Shown: positions 1 through 13,209, counted from the stretch's first letter. The stretch is DNA of 64,000 nucleotides from Alcaligenaceae bacterium (GCA_947379755.1 CANCOC010000003.1:1-64000), one strand, 5' to 3'. Notes: generated from the sequence alone by a model not told the origin. Made by a program: numbers and translations.

Positions 1-168
1 TCACTGTTTGACCAGATTGAAGAAGATGAAGACCGAGTGGAGAAGGATTTTCACTCCGCACAGTATTACCTTGCCATGACGGTTAAGGATTTACTTAGTT
101 CTGCTTGGGCGGATATTGGAATTAAAGACTTGTTGAACAAAATAGATCGAGAGTCAGAGTCTGTCTGA
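1..168 (+). CDS. Hypothetical protein, 3' end only (truncated by window start)
   Basis: Frame 1 open from base 1 to TGA 166-168: SLFDQIEEDEDRVEKDFHSAQYYLAMTVKDLLSSAWADIGIKDLLNKIDRESESV; no family recognised. Confidence 0.5.
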   Translation, partial: SLFDQIEEDEDRVEKDFHSAQYYLAMTVKDLLSSAWADIGIKDLLNKIDRESESV

Positions 169-226
169 GCCGCATCTCTCCACCTATTGAATTTACTCAG
201 GGGGGTGGAAAGGTGGGTAGGGGAAA

Positions 227-260
227 ACAAAAAACCCGCACAACAAGCGTTTATGCGGGT
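227..260 (-). terminator. Rho-independent terminator downstream of the tRNA genes
   Basis: Inverted repeat ACCCGCA/TGCGGGT with an A-run on + (U-run on the minus transcript). Confidence 0.7.
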
Positions 261-274
261 CTCAAGATATTAAA

Positions 275-351
275 TGGCGGAGCGGACGGGACTCGAACCC
301 GCGACCCTCGGCGTGACAGGCCGATATTCTAACCAACTGAACTACCGCTCC
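275..351 (-). tRNA. tRNA-Asp (GTC)
   Basis: Reverse strand GGAGCGGTAGTTCAGTTGGTTAGAATATCGGCCTGTCACGCCGAGGGTCGCGGGTTCGAGTCCCGTCCGCTCCGCCA; cloverleaf arms, anticodon GTC, encoded CCA. Confidence 0.95.
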
Positions 352-442
352 GCAGCGGTCTAACATTTACTCTGTGTCACTATTTACTACTTTTAAAACT
401 CTTTACAACTACCAGGTACTGCCGAGGCAGTACACAAAAAAC

Positions 443-518
443 TGGCGTCCCCAAGGGGATTCGAACCCCTGTACTCACCGTGAAAGGGTGATGTCCTAGG
501 CCTCTAGACGATGGGGAC
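443..518 (-). tRNA. tRNA-Glu (TTC)
   Basis: Reverse strand GTCCCCATCGTCTAGAGG...CCCTTTCACGG...GGTTCGAATCCCCTTGGGGACGCCA; anticodon TTC. Confidence 0.95.
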
Positions 519-545
519 CTGGACTGCTACGTTCTTCGCCTTGAC

Positions 546-621
<76 letters not shown>

Positions 622-718
622 AAATTCGAAAGCAGGCTTTTTAGCTTAAGACTAAAAGTACTGACTTCAGTTTTGGCACCCGGGACAGCCCGCAGTGTGT
701 CGACAGCGAAGAAACGAG

Positions 719-747
719 ATTATGCACACTTTTTGACTTGTGCGCAA
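719..747 (-). promoter_or_regulatory. Candidate sigma70 promoter for the tRNA genes
   Basis: Minus strand TTGCGC-N17-CATAAT, about 100 bp upstream of tRNA-Ala. Confidence 0.5.
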
Positions 748-774
748 GTTGACCCATATATGGGGCTCTTGACG

Positions 775-1947
775 CTAGTCACCAATTTCTTGCCGGAAGG
801 GGGAATTCAAGCCCTCGGTATAGGCATCAATACCCGCACGCTCTTGCTCCAGGTAACGATCCACCGCATCAGCAAAGCCTGCATGGGCTAACCAGTGGGC
901 GGATTGTGTCTGGATCGGAACAAAGCCCCGTGCCAGTTTGTGCTCGCCCTGCGCGCCACCTTCAATGACATCGATGTCATGCGCAATTGCCCATTCAATG
1001 GGCGTGTAATAGGCCAGCTCGAAGTGCAGGCAGTCAACATGTCGCAATGCGCCCCAGTAACGGCCGTACAGGCGCTGAGTGCCGTGCGAACTGTCCAGCC
1101 ATAGCAGAGAGGCCGCAATCGGCTCCTCGTGCTGATACGCGAGCGCCAGCACGCAATGCTCAGAGAGATGCTCAGCGATCTCTTTAAAGAACGCGGGTGA
1201 GAGGTAAGGCTTGTTGCCGCGCTGGTGATAGGTGTTTGCGTAGCAAAGATAAAAGAAGTCCCAATGCTCCGCTGTCAGGGCTGGACCCGTCAATACGCGA
1301 GTGGTTACGCCAGCTTCTCTGACTTTGCGTCGTTCGGCACGTATTTTCTTACGCTTGGGTTGGGTCAGATCAGCGAGAAAGCCTTCAAAATTTTGCCACG
1401 CCTGATTGAACCAGTGGAATTGGGTATGTGTGCGGGGCATGCAGCCCGCCTCGCACAGTGCCTGCTGGTCTGCATCGCTGGTGTACAGCACATGCAGCGA
1501 AGACAACTTGCTTTGTTCTGCCCAGTGCAGCAGCGCAATTGCTGCAGCCTGACGATAAGGTTCGGTGGTCAGCAGACGTGGTCCCGGAACGGGAGTGAAA
1601 GGCACCGCAGCAAGCCACTTTGGATAGTAGTTCAGGCCGTGTCGTTCATAGGCTTCAGCCCAGGCCCAGTCAAAGACGAACTCTCCGTAAGAATGCCCTT
1701 TGGCGTAAAGTGGAATGACTGCAACGAGATGCTCTGTTTGTCCGCTTTGGGATTCAGGTACAGACCATAGCAGCAGATGGCTGGTCTGCCAGCCAGTGCC
1801 CGGAGCCACACTGCCAGAGGACTCAAAGGCGCGCAGAAACGCATGCTTGAGCATGACGGAGCCACCACTTGCATCGACCAGTGCATCCCAGCGGGCGGGT
1901 TCGACCTCATCGATGTGCTGAATGGCCTGGATGCGCAAGCTGGTCAT
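775..1947 (-). CDS. GNAT/FemAB-like N-acyltransferase (DUF482-type)
   Basis: 390 aa ORF with PKRKKIRAERRKVREAGV and GGAQGEHKLARGFVP motifs typical of the DUF482 family. Confidence 0.8.
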   Translation of the reverse strand: MTSLRIQAIQHIDEVEPARWDALVDASGGSVMLKHAFLRAFESSGSVAPGTGWQTSHLLLWSVPESQSGQTEHLVAVIPLYAKGHSYGEFVFDWAWAEAYERHGLNYYPKWLAAVPFTPVPGPRLLTTEPYRQAAAIALLHWAEQSKLSSLHVLYTSDADQQALCEAGCMPRTHTQFHWFNQAWQNFEGFLADLTQPKRKKIRAERRKVREAGVTTRVLTGPALTAEHWDFFYLCYANTYHQRGNKPYLSPAFFKEIAEHLSEHCVLALAYQHEEPIAASLLWLDSSHGTQRLYGRYWGALRHVDCLHFELAYYTPIEWAIAHDIDVIEGGAQGEHKLARGFVPIQTQSAHWLAHAGFADAVDRYLEQERAGIDAYTEGLNSPFRQEIGD

Positions 1948-3563
1948 GCTGGCTTGCGTGTCTGGCGTCTATAGGCTGCAGCGGCCAGCACAAGGATTGC
2001 GCAAAGCAGTACAGGCAGATTGCCCAGGCGCGCGTAGGGCGTCAGACCCGTCTGGCCCTGGACGCTGACGTCCAATACGCCGGCACGATGCACAGGCAGC
2101 GTGGCGAGTGGCTGACCGTGCTGATCAATTGCACCCGTGGTCCCGGTGTTGGTTGCGCGCAGCATGGGCCGTGAGGTTTCCAGTGCCCGCATACGAGCCA
2201 TCTGCCAGTGTTGACGCAGTGCAAACGAGTCGCCAAACCAGCCAAGATTGCTGAAGTTCGCGAGAATCGTCGCACCTGTCTCCCCTGGCAGGACGGGAAG
2301 CAGTTCTTCGCCAAAGGTGTCTTCATAACAAACGTTAACTGCAAGGTGCTGATCGTTGATCACAAAGGGGGGCTGGACAAGTGCGCCACGGTGAAAGTCA
2401 CCCAGCGGAATATTCATGATGTCTGTAAACCAGCGGAAACCCCATGGAATAAATTCTCCAAATGGAACAAGATGGTGTTTGTCGTAGCGCTGGGTCGTTG
2501 TGCCCGCAATGATTGAGGCAACCGGGGTCTCGCCGTTGATACCGATGACGCTGTTGGTGTAGTGTCGTGTGTCACGATCAAAAAGTGCCGCACCCATGAT
2601 GATGGTGCTGCCCTGGCTGCTTGCCAGATTGCGCCAGGCTTGCCACACTTCAGGATCAATCTGGTGCTGAAAAGTAGCCAGCGCTGTTTCGGGCAACAGC
2701 ACGAGCTGTGGCGTGCGTCCACCAGGCGGCACGGGTGCGCCAGCAAGTTCGAGGTGCTCGTTGATATTGGCCATGATCTGGCTGGGCGCAAACTTCATGC
2801 CCTGATCCACATTGCCCTGAACCAGTCGCACAATTGTAGGATGGCCTGAAGAGGTGCTCCAGTCAAAGTGTTGCAGTCCCGCGCCGATCCCCAGCAACAC
2901 AATCGCAATGACCCCCGCGACCGCACGCTGTGGTTGATGACGCGCAGAAAAATGTGTGGCACCCACCAGTCCGGCGATTGCTGCGGCAGTAAAGGCAGTG
3001 ATGAATGTCACGCCGTATACGCCGGTGATCGCTGCCCAGTTCGCGAACCAGCTGTCCATGTGTGCATAGCCGGTGTTGAGCCAGGGAAAGCCAGTAAAGA
3101 GTGTGGCGCGTAGCCATTCGCAAAGTGTCCAGGCTGCGGCCCATACCAGTGCTGCCCATAAGGGCCCCGTCCTGGAGGCAAGCCCTTCAGACCATGGGGC
3201 ACATCCGGTTATGTGAGTGATCCAGGCTGCCAGGGCTGCGAACAGCGCGAGATAGGCTGCAACGCATCCGAGCGCCAGGATCGCAAGTGGCAAGGGAATA
3301 TAGCCGTAGGTGTGCATGCTGATGGTCAGCCAGTAGAGGCCAACCATGAAGTGCCCGAGTGCAAACATCCATGCACGTCCTGCTGCAGATTGTGCGGTGG
3401 GTGCCTGCCAGATGCAACGTACCAGCCATGCCATCAGGATGAGTTGTACTGCACTGAGTGCCCATGCTGGTAGCGGGTCAGGGGCAAAGCTCAGTGCGTG
3501 AAAAGCGCCTCCCAGAAAGAGGGCACCCGGCAGTCGCCATTTAGTCTGCAGGACATTGAGCAT
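1944..3563 (-). CDS. lnt: Apolipoprotein N-acyltransferase
   Basis: Carbon-nitrogen hydrolase motifs (LLPETALATF, YDKHHLVPFGEFIPWG, NVCYEDTFGEE) after an N-terminal TM region; start moved to MLNVLQTKW. Confidence 0.93.
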   Translation of the reverse strand: MLNVLQTKWRLPGALFLGGAFHALSFAPDPLPAWALSAVQLILMAWLVRCIWQAPTAQSAAGRAWMFALGHFMVGLYWLTISMHTYGYIPLPLAILALGCVAAYLALFAALAAWITHITGCAPWSEGLASRTGPLWAALVWAAAWTLCEWLRATLFTGFPWLNTGYAHMDSWFANWAAITGVYGVTFITAFTAAAIAGLVGATHFSARHQPQRAVAGVIAIVLLGIGAGLQHFDWSTSSGHPTIVRLVQGNVDQGMKFAPSQIMANINEHLELAGAPVPPGGRTPQLVLLPETALATFQHQIDPEVWQAWRNLASSQGSTIIMGAALFDRDTRHYTNSVIGINGETPVASIIAGTTTQRYDKHHLVPFGEFIPWGFRWFTDIMNIPLGDFHRGALVQPPFVINDQHLAVNVCYEDTFGEELLPVLPGETGATILANFSNLGWFGDSFALRQHWQMARMRALETSRPMLRATNTGTTGAIDQHGQPLATLPVHRAGVLDVSVQGQTGLTPYARLGNLPVLLCAILVLAAAAYRRQTRKPA

Positions 3564-3601
3564 GCGAGCGTTAAACGTACGCAAGCAGAATGTGCGATTG
3601 C

Positions 3602-4513
3602 TCACCGCGTGCGCGTCGACCGAGCCTGTTCGGGCTGCGTCTGGACCTCGTTGTGGCCGCGACGTTTGACGCGTAGCCACAGTGCACGACGCGTATCGGC
3701 ACGCAGGACTTCGATTTGCAGATCTTGATATTTGCAGATATCGCCACGCCTGGGAATATGCTCGAGCTCATGGGCGAGCCAGCCGCCGACAGTGTCGTAG
3801 TCGCCTTCGGGCAGGGTGGTCTGGAGCGTCTCGTTGAATTGCTCGATTTCGGTTGTCGCCTGGACACGCCAGGTTTTCAGACCATCGGCAAAAATTGTTT
3901 TTTCACCATCTACATCGTATTCATCTTCGATTGCGCCGACGATTTGTTCAAGCACGTCTTCGAGTGTGACCAGCCCGGTGATTCCGCCATGCTCGTCAAT
4001 CACTACGGCAATGTGGTTGCGAATGCTGCGGAACTCCTGCAACAGTACATTCAGGCGTTTGGTCTCAGGAATAAAGACGGCAGGCCGAATCAGATCGCGC
4101 AAAGTGAGTGCGGGATCGACCATGTGGCGTAGCAGGTCCTTGGTCATCACCACGCCGATGATGTTTTCGCGAGAGCCTTCAAAAACCGGAAATCTGGAAT
4201 GCGCTGTTTCGATGATTTGGGGCATCAGACTTTCAAGCGACTCGCTTGCATCCAGAATATCCATCCTGGCGCGCGGCACCATCACATCTTCGGCAGTTTG
4301 TTCGGATACGGCCAGCGCACCCTTGAGCATTGAATAGGAGTCTGCATCGATCAGGTCTCGGCCGCGTGCGGCTTCGAGCACAGCCATAATGCCTTCCCGG
4401 TCTTCGGGTTCGTGTCGCACCAGCGACAGAATCCGGTCAAGCAGCGAATGACGGGGGCGGGGAGGTTTGGCCGAAGGGCTGGGTGTTTCGGCAGCAGGAT
4501 ATGGATCTGACAT
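3602..4513 (-). CDS. corC: HlyC/CorC family transporter (CBS domains)
   Basis: VMVPRARMDILDASESLESLMPQI, CBS pair, C-terminal transporter-associated domain; adjacent to lnt and ybeY. Confidence 0.9.
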   Translation of the reverse strand: MSDPYPAAETPSPSAKPPRPRHSLLDRILSLVRHEPEDREGIMAVLEAARGRDLIDADSYSMLKGALAVSEQTAEDVMVPRARMDILDASESLESLMPQIIETAHSRFPVFEGSRENIIGVVMTKDLLRHMVDPALTLRDLIRPAVFIPETKRLNVLLQEFRSIRNHIAVVIDEHGGITGLVTLEDVLEQIVGAIEDEYDVDGEKTIFADGLKTWRVQATTEIEQFNETLQTTLPEGDYDTVGGWLAHELEHIPRRGDICKYQDLQIEVLRADTRRALWLRVKRRGHNEVQTQPEQARSTRTR

Positions 4514-4574
4514 TGTCCAAGGACAGAGTGACGGTATGGCTAGGATAACCCGAAAGTATAAGGATTGAGGTCGG

Positions 4575-5066
4575 TCAGGGAAGAATATAAGGGTCTGTGA
4601 TGCCTAATTCGGCCAGCATGCTGGTTTCGAGGGACTCCATATGTTTGGCCTCACGGGCTTTGATATGGTCGTACCCAAGGGCGTGGAGTGTGCCGTGCAT
4701 GGTCAGATGCGCCGCATGATCAAGCATTTTTTTGTGCTGTTCACGTGCTTCGCGGATGAGCACGGGCAGGCACAGCACGATATCGCCTGACGCGGTGCCG
4801 TCTGGCTGGACCCCATATTCAAAGGTGAGCACGTTCGTGGCGTAGTCCTTTTGCCGGTAGCTGGTATTGAGTGCGCGTCCTTCGCTGGCAGCAACCACAC
4901 GGATGCCGAGCTGGACGCGATCAAACTGCACCAGACCATCCGCATGAGCTGCCTGAACTGCACGCTGCACCCAGCGGCGCAGTCTCCAGCGTGGCAGGCG
5001 TGCCTCTGCAACGCCATATTGAACCGAGAGGGTCAGCTCAGGAAGGATCTTGTTCGGCTTGCTCAT
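4575..5066 (-). CDS. ybeY: Endoribonuclease YbeY (rRNA maturation)
   Basis: Zn motif HLTMHGTLHALGYDH and TNVLTFEY; start moved to [11 protein letters not shown]. Confidence 0.93.
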   Translation of the reverse strand: MSKPNKILPELTLSVQYGVAEARLPRWRLRRWVQRAVQAAHADGLVQFDRVQLGIRVVAASEGRALNTSYRQKDYATNVLTFEYGVQPDGTASGDIVLCLPVLIREAREQHKKMLDHAAHLTMHGTLHALGYDHIKAREAKHMESLETSMLAELGITDPYILP

Positions 5067-6066
5067 AGGCATCCACAATGCGTGCAACCAGAGGGTGGCG
5101 CACCACGTCACGGCTGGTGAACCTTGTGACAGCGATTCCCTTGACCTCTTCGAGTACGCTGACTGCATGCGCTAGGCCGCTCTTGTGCCCTTTGGGCAGG
5201 TCAACCTGCGAAGGGTCACCCGTGATCACGGCTTTGCTGCCAAAGCCGATCCGGGTTAAAAACATTTTCATCTGCTCGGGAGTGGTGTTTTGTGCTTCGT
5301 CCAGAATGACGAAGGCGTGGTTCAGTGTGCGTCCGCGCATATAGGCAAGGGGCGCAATTTCAATCGTCTGTTTTTCAAACAGGCGCTGCACGCGTTCAAA
5401 ACCCATCAGGTCATACAGTGCGTCGTAGAGGGGGCGCAGGTAGGGGTCGACTTTTTGTGCCAGATCGCCAGGCAGAAAGCCCAGTCGCTCACCGGCTTCG
5501 ACCGCAGGACGCGTCAGGATCAGGCGTTGCACCGTATCGCGTTCCATCGCGTCAATTGCACACGCCACGGCCAGCCAGGTCTTGCCGGTACCCGCCGGAC
5601 CCACTCCAAACGTGATGTCATGTTTAAGAATGTTGTTCAGGTAGTCTCGCTGTCGCGGCGTACGTGGACGTAAATCGCTGCGTCGCGTGCGCAGGGCGAT
5701 ATGGCCGCTTTCGTCGTCCAGAGGGGGAAACTCGGCGGGATCAAAGGTCTGGACAGACGGCGTGTGTGTGCGGCCGACGCCAATTTCAACCAGCCCGAGT
5801 TGAATGTCATCAATGGACAGTGCCCGCTGGGCAGCCATGTCATGCAAGGCAAAGAGCATTTTGCTGGCTGCTTCGCCGTGCGCGCCATGAATGGTAAATT
5901 TATTGCCGTGGCGTGAAATTTCCAGATCAAGCCCATCGGCGATCTGCTTGATGTTTTCATCCAGCGGCCCACACAAATTTGCTAGCTGCTGGTTATTGCC
6001 CTCGAGATTGATTTTTACCGGCATCGGACGACTGCGTGCGGAAGACTTGACGGGTGAACGGCTCAT
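5038..6066 (-). CDS. ybeZ: PhoH family ATPase
   Basis: [15 protein letters not shown] Walker [41 protein letters not shown]. Confidence 0.94.
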   Translation of the reverse strand: MSRSPVKSSARSRPMPVKINLEGNNQQLANLCGPLDENIKQIADGLDLEISRHGNKFTIHGAHGEAASKMLFALHDMAAQRALSIDDIQLGLVEIGVGRTHTPSVQTFDPAEFPPLDDESGHIALRTRRSDLRPRTPRQRDYLNNILKHDITFGVGPAGTGKTWLAVACAIDAMERDTVQRLILTRPAVEAGERLGFLPGDLAQKVDPYLRPLYDALYDLMGFERVQRLFEKQTIEIAPLAYMRGRTLNHAFVILDEAQNTTPEQMKMFLTRIGFGSKAVITGDPSQVDLPKGHKSGLAHAVSVLEEVKGIAVTRFTSRDVVRHPLVARIVDAYEQAEQDPS

Positions 6067-7502
6067 GCTTGATTGTGGCCTGTCGTGATTGCGGGTTCCT
6101 GGATTGCGACATGCGCGCGCAAGGTGTTGGTCATGGCTTCGGTAATGACAACGTCGATCATCTGGCCGATCAGTCTGGGGTGACCAGGAAAATTCACGAT
6201 CCGGTTATTTTCCGTGCGCCCGCTGAGCTCGAGACTGTCGCGTGTGGAGGTTCGCTCAACCAGAATGCGCTGGGTCGAACCCACCATTGCCTGGGCAATC
6301 GCGCTTGCCTGCTCGTTGATCCGGGCTTGCAAGCGGTGCAGGCGCGCGAGCTTGACGCTATGGGGTGTATCGTCGGCCAGGTCGGCAGCGGGTGTGCCGG
6401 GCCTGCGTGAGTAGACAAAAGAATAGGACATGTCAAAACCGATCTCATCAATGAGCTTCATTGTTTTTTCGAAGTCTTCTTCGGTCTCGCCAGGAAAACC
6501 AACAATAAAGTCAGACGAGACGGTCAGCCCAGGGCGAGCAGCACGTAATTTACGAATGATGGATTTGAATTCAATTGCGGTATAGCCGCGTTTCATCGCG
6601 GCAAGCACATGATCGCTGCCTGCTTGCACAGGCAGGTGAATAAATGACACCAGCTTTGGCAAACGCGCAAATGCATCGGCCATGCGTGAAGTCATTTCCT
6701 TGGGGTGTGAAGTGGTAAAGCGAATGCGTTCGATCCCGGGAATTTCGTGCACATACTCGAGCAAGGTTGCAAAATCTGCGATCTCAGTACTGTCAGCCAT
6801 TGTGCCGCGGTAGGCGTTGACGTTTTGTCCCAGCAGGTTGACCTCTTTGACTCCCTGATCGGCGAGATCGGCGACTTCAGTCAGCACGTCTTCAAAGGGA
6901 CGGGATATTTCTTCGCCACGGGTGTAGGGCACCACACAGAAACTGCAATACTTACTGCAACCTTCCATGATGGAGACAAAGGCGGAAGGGCCCTCGACAC
7001 GGGGGGGTGGCAGGGCATCAAACTTTTCAATTTCAGGAAAACTGATGTCTACCTGTGAGCGTCCCTCGGCTTTGCGGCGTGCGATGAGTTCAGGCAATCG
7101 ATGCAAAGTCTGAGGGCCAAACACGATATCGACATAAGGCGCGCGATCAACGATGGCCGAGCCTTCCTGACTGGCAACACAGCCACCGACGCCAATAACG
7201 AGATTTGGATTGAGTTTTTTGAGGTGTTTGACACGACCAAGATCAGAAAAGACTTTTTCCTGTGCCTTTTCACGAACAGAACAGGTGTTGAACAGGATGA
7301 CATCTGCGTCTTCTGGCGTTTGCGTAATCACCGCGCCATGTTCTTGCCCCAGGACGTCAAGCATTTTGTCCGAGTCATACTCATTCATCTGGCAACCAAA
7401 GGTGCGGATGAAAACTTTTTTGGGGGCAACCGGGGCCGCGGCTACACTCGCCGGGACAATAGGAATGATTTTTTGCATGATGGAGCCGAGGCGGGTGTTC
7501 AT
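6063..7502 (-). CDS. miaB: tRNA-2-methylthio-N6-dimethylallyladenosine synthase
   Basis: [14 protein letters not shown], radical [22 protein letters not shown] domain. Confidence 0.96.
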   Translation of the reverse strand: MNTRLGSIMQKIIPIVPASVAAAPVAPKKVFIRTFGCQMNEYDSDKMLDVLGQEHGAVITQTPEDADVILFNTCSVREKAQEKVFSDLGRVKHLKKLNPNLVIGVGGCVASQEGSAIVDRAPYVDIVFGPQTLHRLPELIARRKAEGRSQVDISFPEIEKFDALPPPRVEGPSAFVSIMEGCSKYCSFCVVPYTRGEEISRPFEDVLTEVADLADQGVKEVNLLGQNVNAYRGTMADSTEIADFATLLEYVHEIPGIERIRFTTSHPKEMTSRMADAFARLPKLVSFIHLPVQAGSDHVLAAMKRGYTAIEFKSIIRKLRAARPGLTVSSDFIVGFPGETEEDFEKTMKLIDEIGFDMSYSFVYSRRPGTPAADLADDTPHSVKLARLHRLQARINEQASAIAQAMVGSTQRILVERTSTRDSLELSGRTENNRIVNFPGHPRLIGQMIDVVITEAMTNTLRAHVAIQEPAITTGHNQA

Positions 7503-7554
7503 CCCGTGGGCAGAAAGAATAATGTTCTATGTTAACCCGGCGAGGCATATACAT

Positions 7555-7590
7555 AAAAAAATCCCCCGCAACCAACCGTGCGGGGGATTC
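7555..7590 (-). terminator. Rho-independent terminator of the sec operon
   Basis: CCCCCGCA...TGCGGGGG hairpin with AAAAAAA on + (U-run on minus transcript), just after the secF stop. Confidence 0.85.
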
Positions 7591-7631
7591 TTGATTGAAG
7601 GTGGCCTGATTCAACCTGCCAGCTGAAGAAT

Positions 7632-8573
7632 TTACTCTTCGTAAGACTCTTCGAGTTCATCGACTTTTTTGACTGGTTTGATCATATCTTCGCGTTTGAC
7701 ACCCAGCCACATGGCGATTGCAGCGGCCACAAAGACGGAAGAGTAAATGCCGAACCAGATACCGATGGTGAGCGCCAGGGCAAAGTAATGCAGTGTCGGG
7801 CCGCCAAAAATCAGCATTGCCATGACCATCATCTGGGTTGAACCGTGGGTGATGATGGTGCGTGAGATAGTCTGTGTAATGGCACCATTAATCACGTCTA
7901 CAACAGGCATTGAGCGCTCTTTGCGGAAGTTCTCACGGATCCGGTCCATGATCACCACAGACTCGTTGACAGAGTAGCCCAGTACAGCCAGTACCCCTGC
8001 CAGCACGGATAGCGAGAATTCCCAGCCAAAAAAGGCAAAGAACCCGAGAATAATCACCACATCGTGCAGGTTGGCCAGCACGCCGGCCACGGCGAACTTC
8101 CACTCAAACCTGACTGCAAGATAGACGACAATCCCGATGATGACAAAGAGCAGGGCAAGCAGTCCGTTTTCGACGAGTTCGCGACCCACCTGAGGGCCGA
8201 CAAACTCGACGCGTCGCAGTTCGACCGTCGCATCGGACGCTTTGAGCGCTTTCAGGACGGTGTCACTTTGTGCCGCAGAGCTTTGGCCAGGTGCCAGAGG
8301 CAGCCTGATCATCACGTCACGAGAGGTGCCGAAGTTCTGTACTTGAAAGTCGGTATAACCCAGTCCTGATACCACTGTGCGCACTTGTTCAAGCGGCGCT
8401 GACTGGGTGTAGTTGACTTCCATGACTGTTCCACCTGTGAACTCAATCGACAGGTGAAAGCCTCGTGTCACGATAAAAAATACTGCTGCAACGAATGTCA
8501 GAAAACTGATGACATTCAAAATCAGCGCATGACGCATGAACGGTATGGTGCGACCGATTCGGAAAAGTTCCAT
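7632..8573 (-). CDS. secF: Protein translocase subunit SecF
   Basis: MELFRIGRTIPFM; SVNESVVIMDRIRENFRK; follows secD. Confidence 0.95.
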   Translation of the reverse strand: MELFRIGRTIPFMRHALILNVISFLTFVAAVFFIVTRGFHLSIEFTGGTVMEVNYTQSAPLEQVRTVVSGLGYTDFQVQNFGTSRDVMIRLPLAPGQSSAAQSDTVLKALKASDATVELRRVEFVGPQVGRELVENGLLALLFVIIGIVVYLAVRFEWKFAVAGVLANLHDVVIILGFFAFFGWEFSLSVLAGVLAVLGYSVNESVVIMDRIRENFRKERSMPVVDVINGAITQTISRTIITHGSTQMMVMAMLIFGGPTLHYFALALTIGIWFGIYSSVFVAAAIAMWLGVKREDMIKPVKKVDELEESYEE

Positions 8574-8634
8574 GATCCGTATGTCTTCCGGTAATAAGCG
8601 GGCAGGTCCGTTAAGAACTGCCACGCATGAGTGT

Positions 8635-10503
8635 TTAGTCTTTAGGTGTCCAGACTGTACCAATCGAAATCGACTGGAGTTTTTTCTTGCGACCGTACCA
8701 GAGGTTTGCCAGCGCCCGTACACCAACCACCGAAGAGAACATCGAGGTCAGGATGCCCAGGCAGTGCACCACAGCAAATCCACGAATAGCACCAGAACCG
8801 AACACGAGCAGGGCCACACCAACAATCAGTGTGGTCAGGTTCGAGTCGAGAATGGTGCCCCAGGCGCGATCAAATCCAAGCGCGATGGCTTGTTGGGGAG
8901 ATTCGCCGTTTCGGAGCTCTTCGCGGATGCGTTCATTGATCAGAACGTTCGCATCAATCGCCATGCCGAGGGTCAGTGCGATCGCGGCGATGCCAGGCAA
9001 GGTCAGAGTGGCCTGGAGCATCGACAGGATGGCCAGCAACAACAGGACGTTCAGTGCCAGGCCCAGCGTCGAAAACACGCCAAAGAGATGGTAGTACACC
9101 AGCATGAAAAGTGCGATTGCAACAAAACCGTAAAGGGTTGAGTTGAAACCCTTGGCAATGTTGTCTGCGCCCAGGCTGGGTCCAATCGTGCGTTCTTCGA
9201 TGATTTCCATCGGTGCGGCAAGCGAACCTGCACGCAGCAACAAGGCTGTATCTGCGGCTTCTTCGGCAGTCATGCTGCCGGAGATCTGTACCTGTCCACC
9301 TGCGATTTCACCGCGAATGACTGGTGCAGTGACGACTTCGCCACGGCCTTTTTCAAACAGGAGAATCGCCATGCGCTTGCCGATGTTGTCACGGGTGACA
9401 TCACGGAAAATGCGTGCGCCTTTAGAGTCGAGCGTCAGGTGAACCGCGGCTTGCTGCGACTGGTTGTCACGTCCTGCCTGGGCGTCCTGGAGGTTTTCGC
9501 CGGTCAGTACCACCTGGCGACGGACCAGCAGTGGCCGGCCATCGCGGTCAACATAGCGCTCAAGTCCAAATGGAACCGTTCCTGCTGCAAGTGCGCTGGA
9601 TGCTGATGGTGAGTCGTCGACCATCCGGATTTCGAGTGTAGCGGTACGGCCCAGGATATCTTTGGCTTTTGCAACGTCCTGCACGCCAGGCAGTTGCACC
9701 ACAATCCGGTCAGCCCCTTGTTGCTGGATGACTGGTTCAGCCACACCGAGTTCGTTGATGCGGTTATGTAGCGTGGTGATGTTCTGCTTGAGTGCGTTGG
9801 CCTGTACTGCGGTAATGGCGGCCTGGCTGAGTGTGCCGACCACTTGCAGTCTGGCACCATCGGTGCGTTCATTGAGCTGCAGATCGGGGTTGCGTGTGCG
9901 CAGCGTTGACACGGCACGGTCACGATTGGCCTCGCTTGAGAATGACGCGACGACTGACATGCCGCTGCGATCAATGCCTGTATTTTCAATGCGCTGATCA
10001 CGCAGCGTTGCGCGCAAATCTGTCACAAGTGAGTCGTAACGCGCAGTCAGGGCCCCTTGCATGTCGACCTGCAGCAAAAAGTGCACGCCGCCACGCAGAT
10101 CCAGCCCGAGATACATTGGGTGTGCACCCAGCGCACTGAGCCAGCCCGGTGAGGCAGGCAACAAATTCAGTGCCACAGTGTATGTGGGCTCGTTTGGATT
10201 GGGATTGAGCGATTTTTCAATCAGGTCACGTGCCTGGATCTGCACGTCTGTGCTGGCAAAACGCACGCGCACTGTGCCGACTGGGCCATTTTGTTCAAAT
10301 GACGCACCAGTATTGGCGATATTGGCCTGGCGCAGGATGCCCTGTACGCGGTCAAGCGTGGCAGGATCGATCTTGAGCGTCGCTTTGGCGCTGGATACTT
10401 GCACCGCTGGCGATTCGCCGTAGAGGTTGGGCAGGGTATAGAGCAGTCCGATCACAACCGCGACCAGTACCGTCAGGTATTTCCAAATGGGATAGCGGTT
10501 CAT
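8635..10503 (-). CDS. secD: Protein translocase subunit SecD
   Basis: MNRYPIWKYLTVLV, LGLDLRGGVHFLLQVDM, MAIDANVLINERIREELR; ORF-track start 10539 replaced by M13 at 10503. Confidence 0.95.
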   Translation of the reverse strand: MNRYPIWKYLTVLVAVVIGLLYTLPNLYGESPAVQVSSAKATLKIDPATLDRVQGILRQANIANTGASFEQNGPVGTVRVRFASTDVQIQARDLIEKSLNPNPNEPTYTVALNLLPASPGWLSALGAHPMYLGLDLRGGVHFLLQVDMQGALTARYDSLVTDLRATLRDQRIENTGIDRSGMSVVASFSSEANRDRAVSTLRTRNPDLQLNERTDGARLQVVGTLSQAAITAVQANALKQNITTLHNRINELGVAEPVIQQQGADRIVVQLPGVQDVAKAKDILGRTATLEIRMVDDSPSASSALAAGTVPFGLERYVDRDGRPLLVRRQVVLTGENLQDAQAGRDNQSQQAAVHLTLDSKGARIFRDVTRDNIGKRMAILLFEKGRGEVVTAPVIRGEIAGGQVQISGSMTAEEAADTALLLRAGSLAAPMEIIEERTIGPSLGADNIAKGFNSTLYGFVAIALFMLVYYHLFGVFSTLGLALNVLLLLAILSMLQATLTLPGIAAIALTLGMAIDANVLINERIREELRNGESPQQAIALGFDRAWGTILDSNLTTLIVGVALLVFGSGAIRGFAVVHCLGILTSMFSSVVGVRALANLWYGRKKKLQSISIGTVWTPKD

Positions 10504-10568
10504 TGCCGACTGGGATGAGAAAGGATTAGGCCCCGTCACATTACATGACGGGGCAATGCCGGGAAGGC

Positions 10569-10910
10569 TTACAGCGCTTTGATCGTGCCTTTAGGCAACA
10601 CTGCGGAGACCGATGATTTCTGCATGACCACTTCAACTGGTTTGTCGGCCAGTTCTGAAATTTCGATGGTGACATAGGTGTCGTTGACTTTGCTGACTTT
10701 ACCCAGCAGGCCACCGGCGCTGATCACTTCGTCGCCTTTGGCGAGTGCGGCGATTAATGCCTTGTGTTCTTTCGCACGCTTCATTTGCGGACGAATCATC
10801 AAAAAGTACAGAACTACAAACATCAGAACGATGGGGGCCATTCCCATCAACGAGCTGGCGGTATCGCCGGCCTGAGCCAGCACGATGCCGGTAATTGTTT
10901 GAGCAGACAT
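10569..10910 (-). CDS. yajC: Preprotein translocase subunit YajC
   Basis: YFLMIRPQMKRAKEHKALIAALAKGDEV; directly upstream of secD. Confidence 0.95.
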   Translation of the reverse strand: MSAQTITGIVLAQAGDTASSLMGMAPIVLMFVVLYFLMIRPQMKRAKEHKALIAALAKGDEVISAGGLLGKVSKVNDTYVTIEISELADKPVEVVMQKSSVSAVLPKGTIKAL

Positions 10911-10942
10911 TAAGGTCTCCTTTGTTAAACTTGGTTAGCGAG

Positions 10943-13209
<2,267 letters not shown>

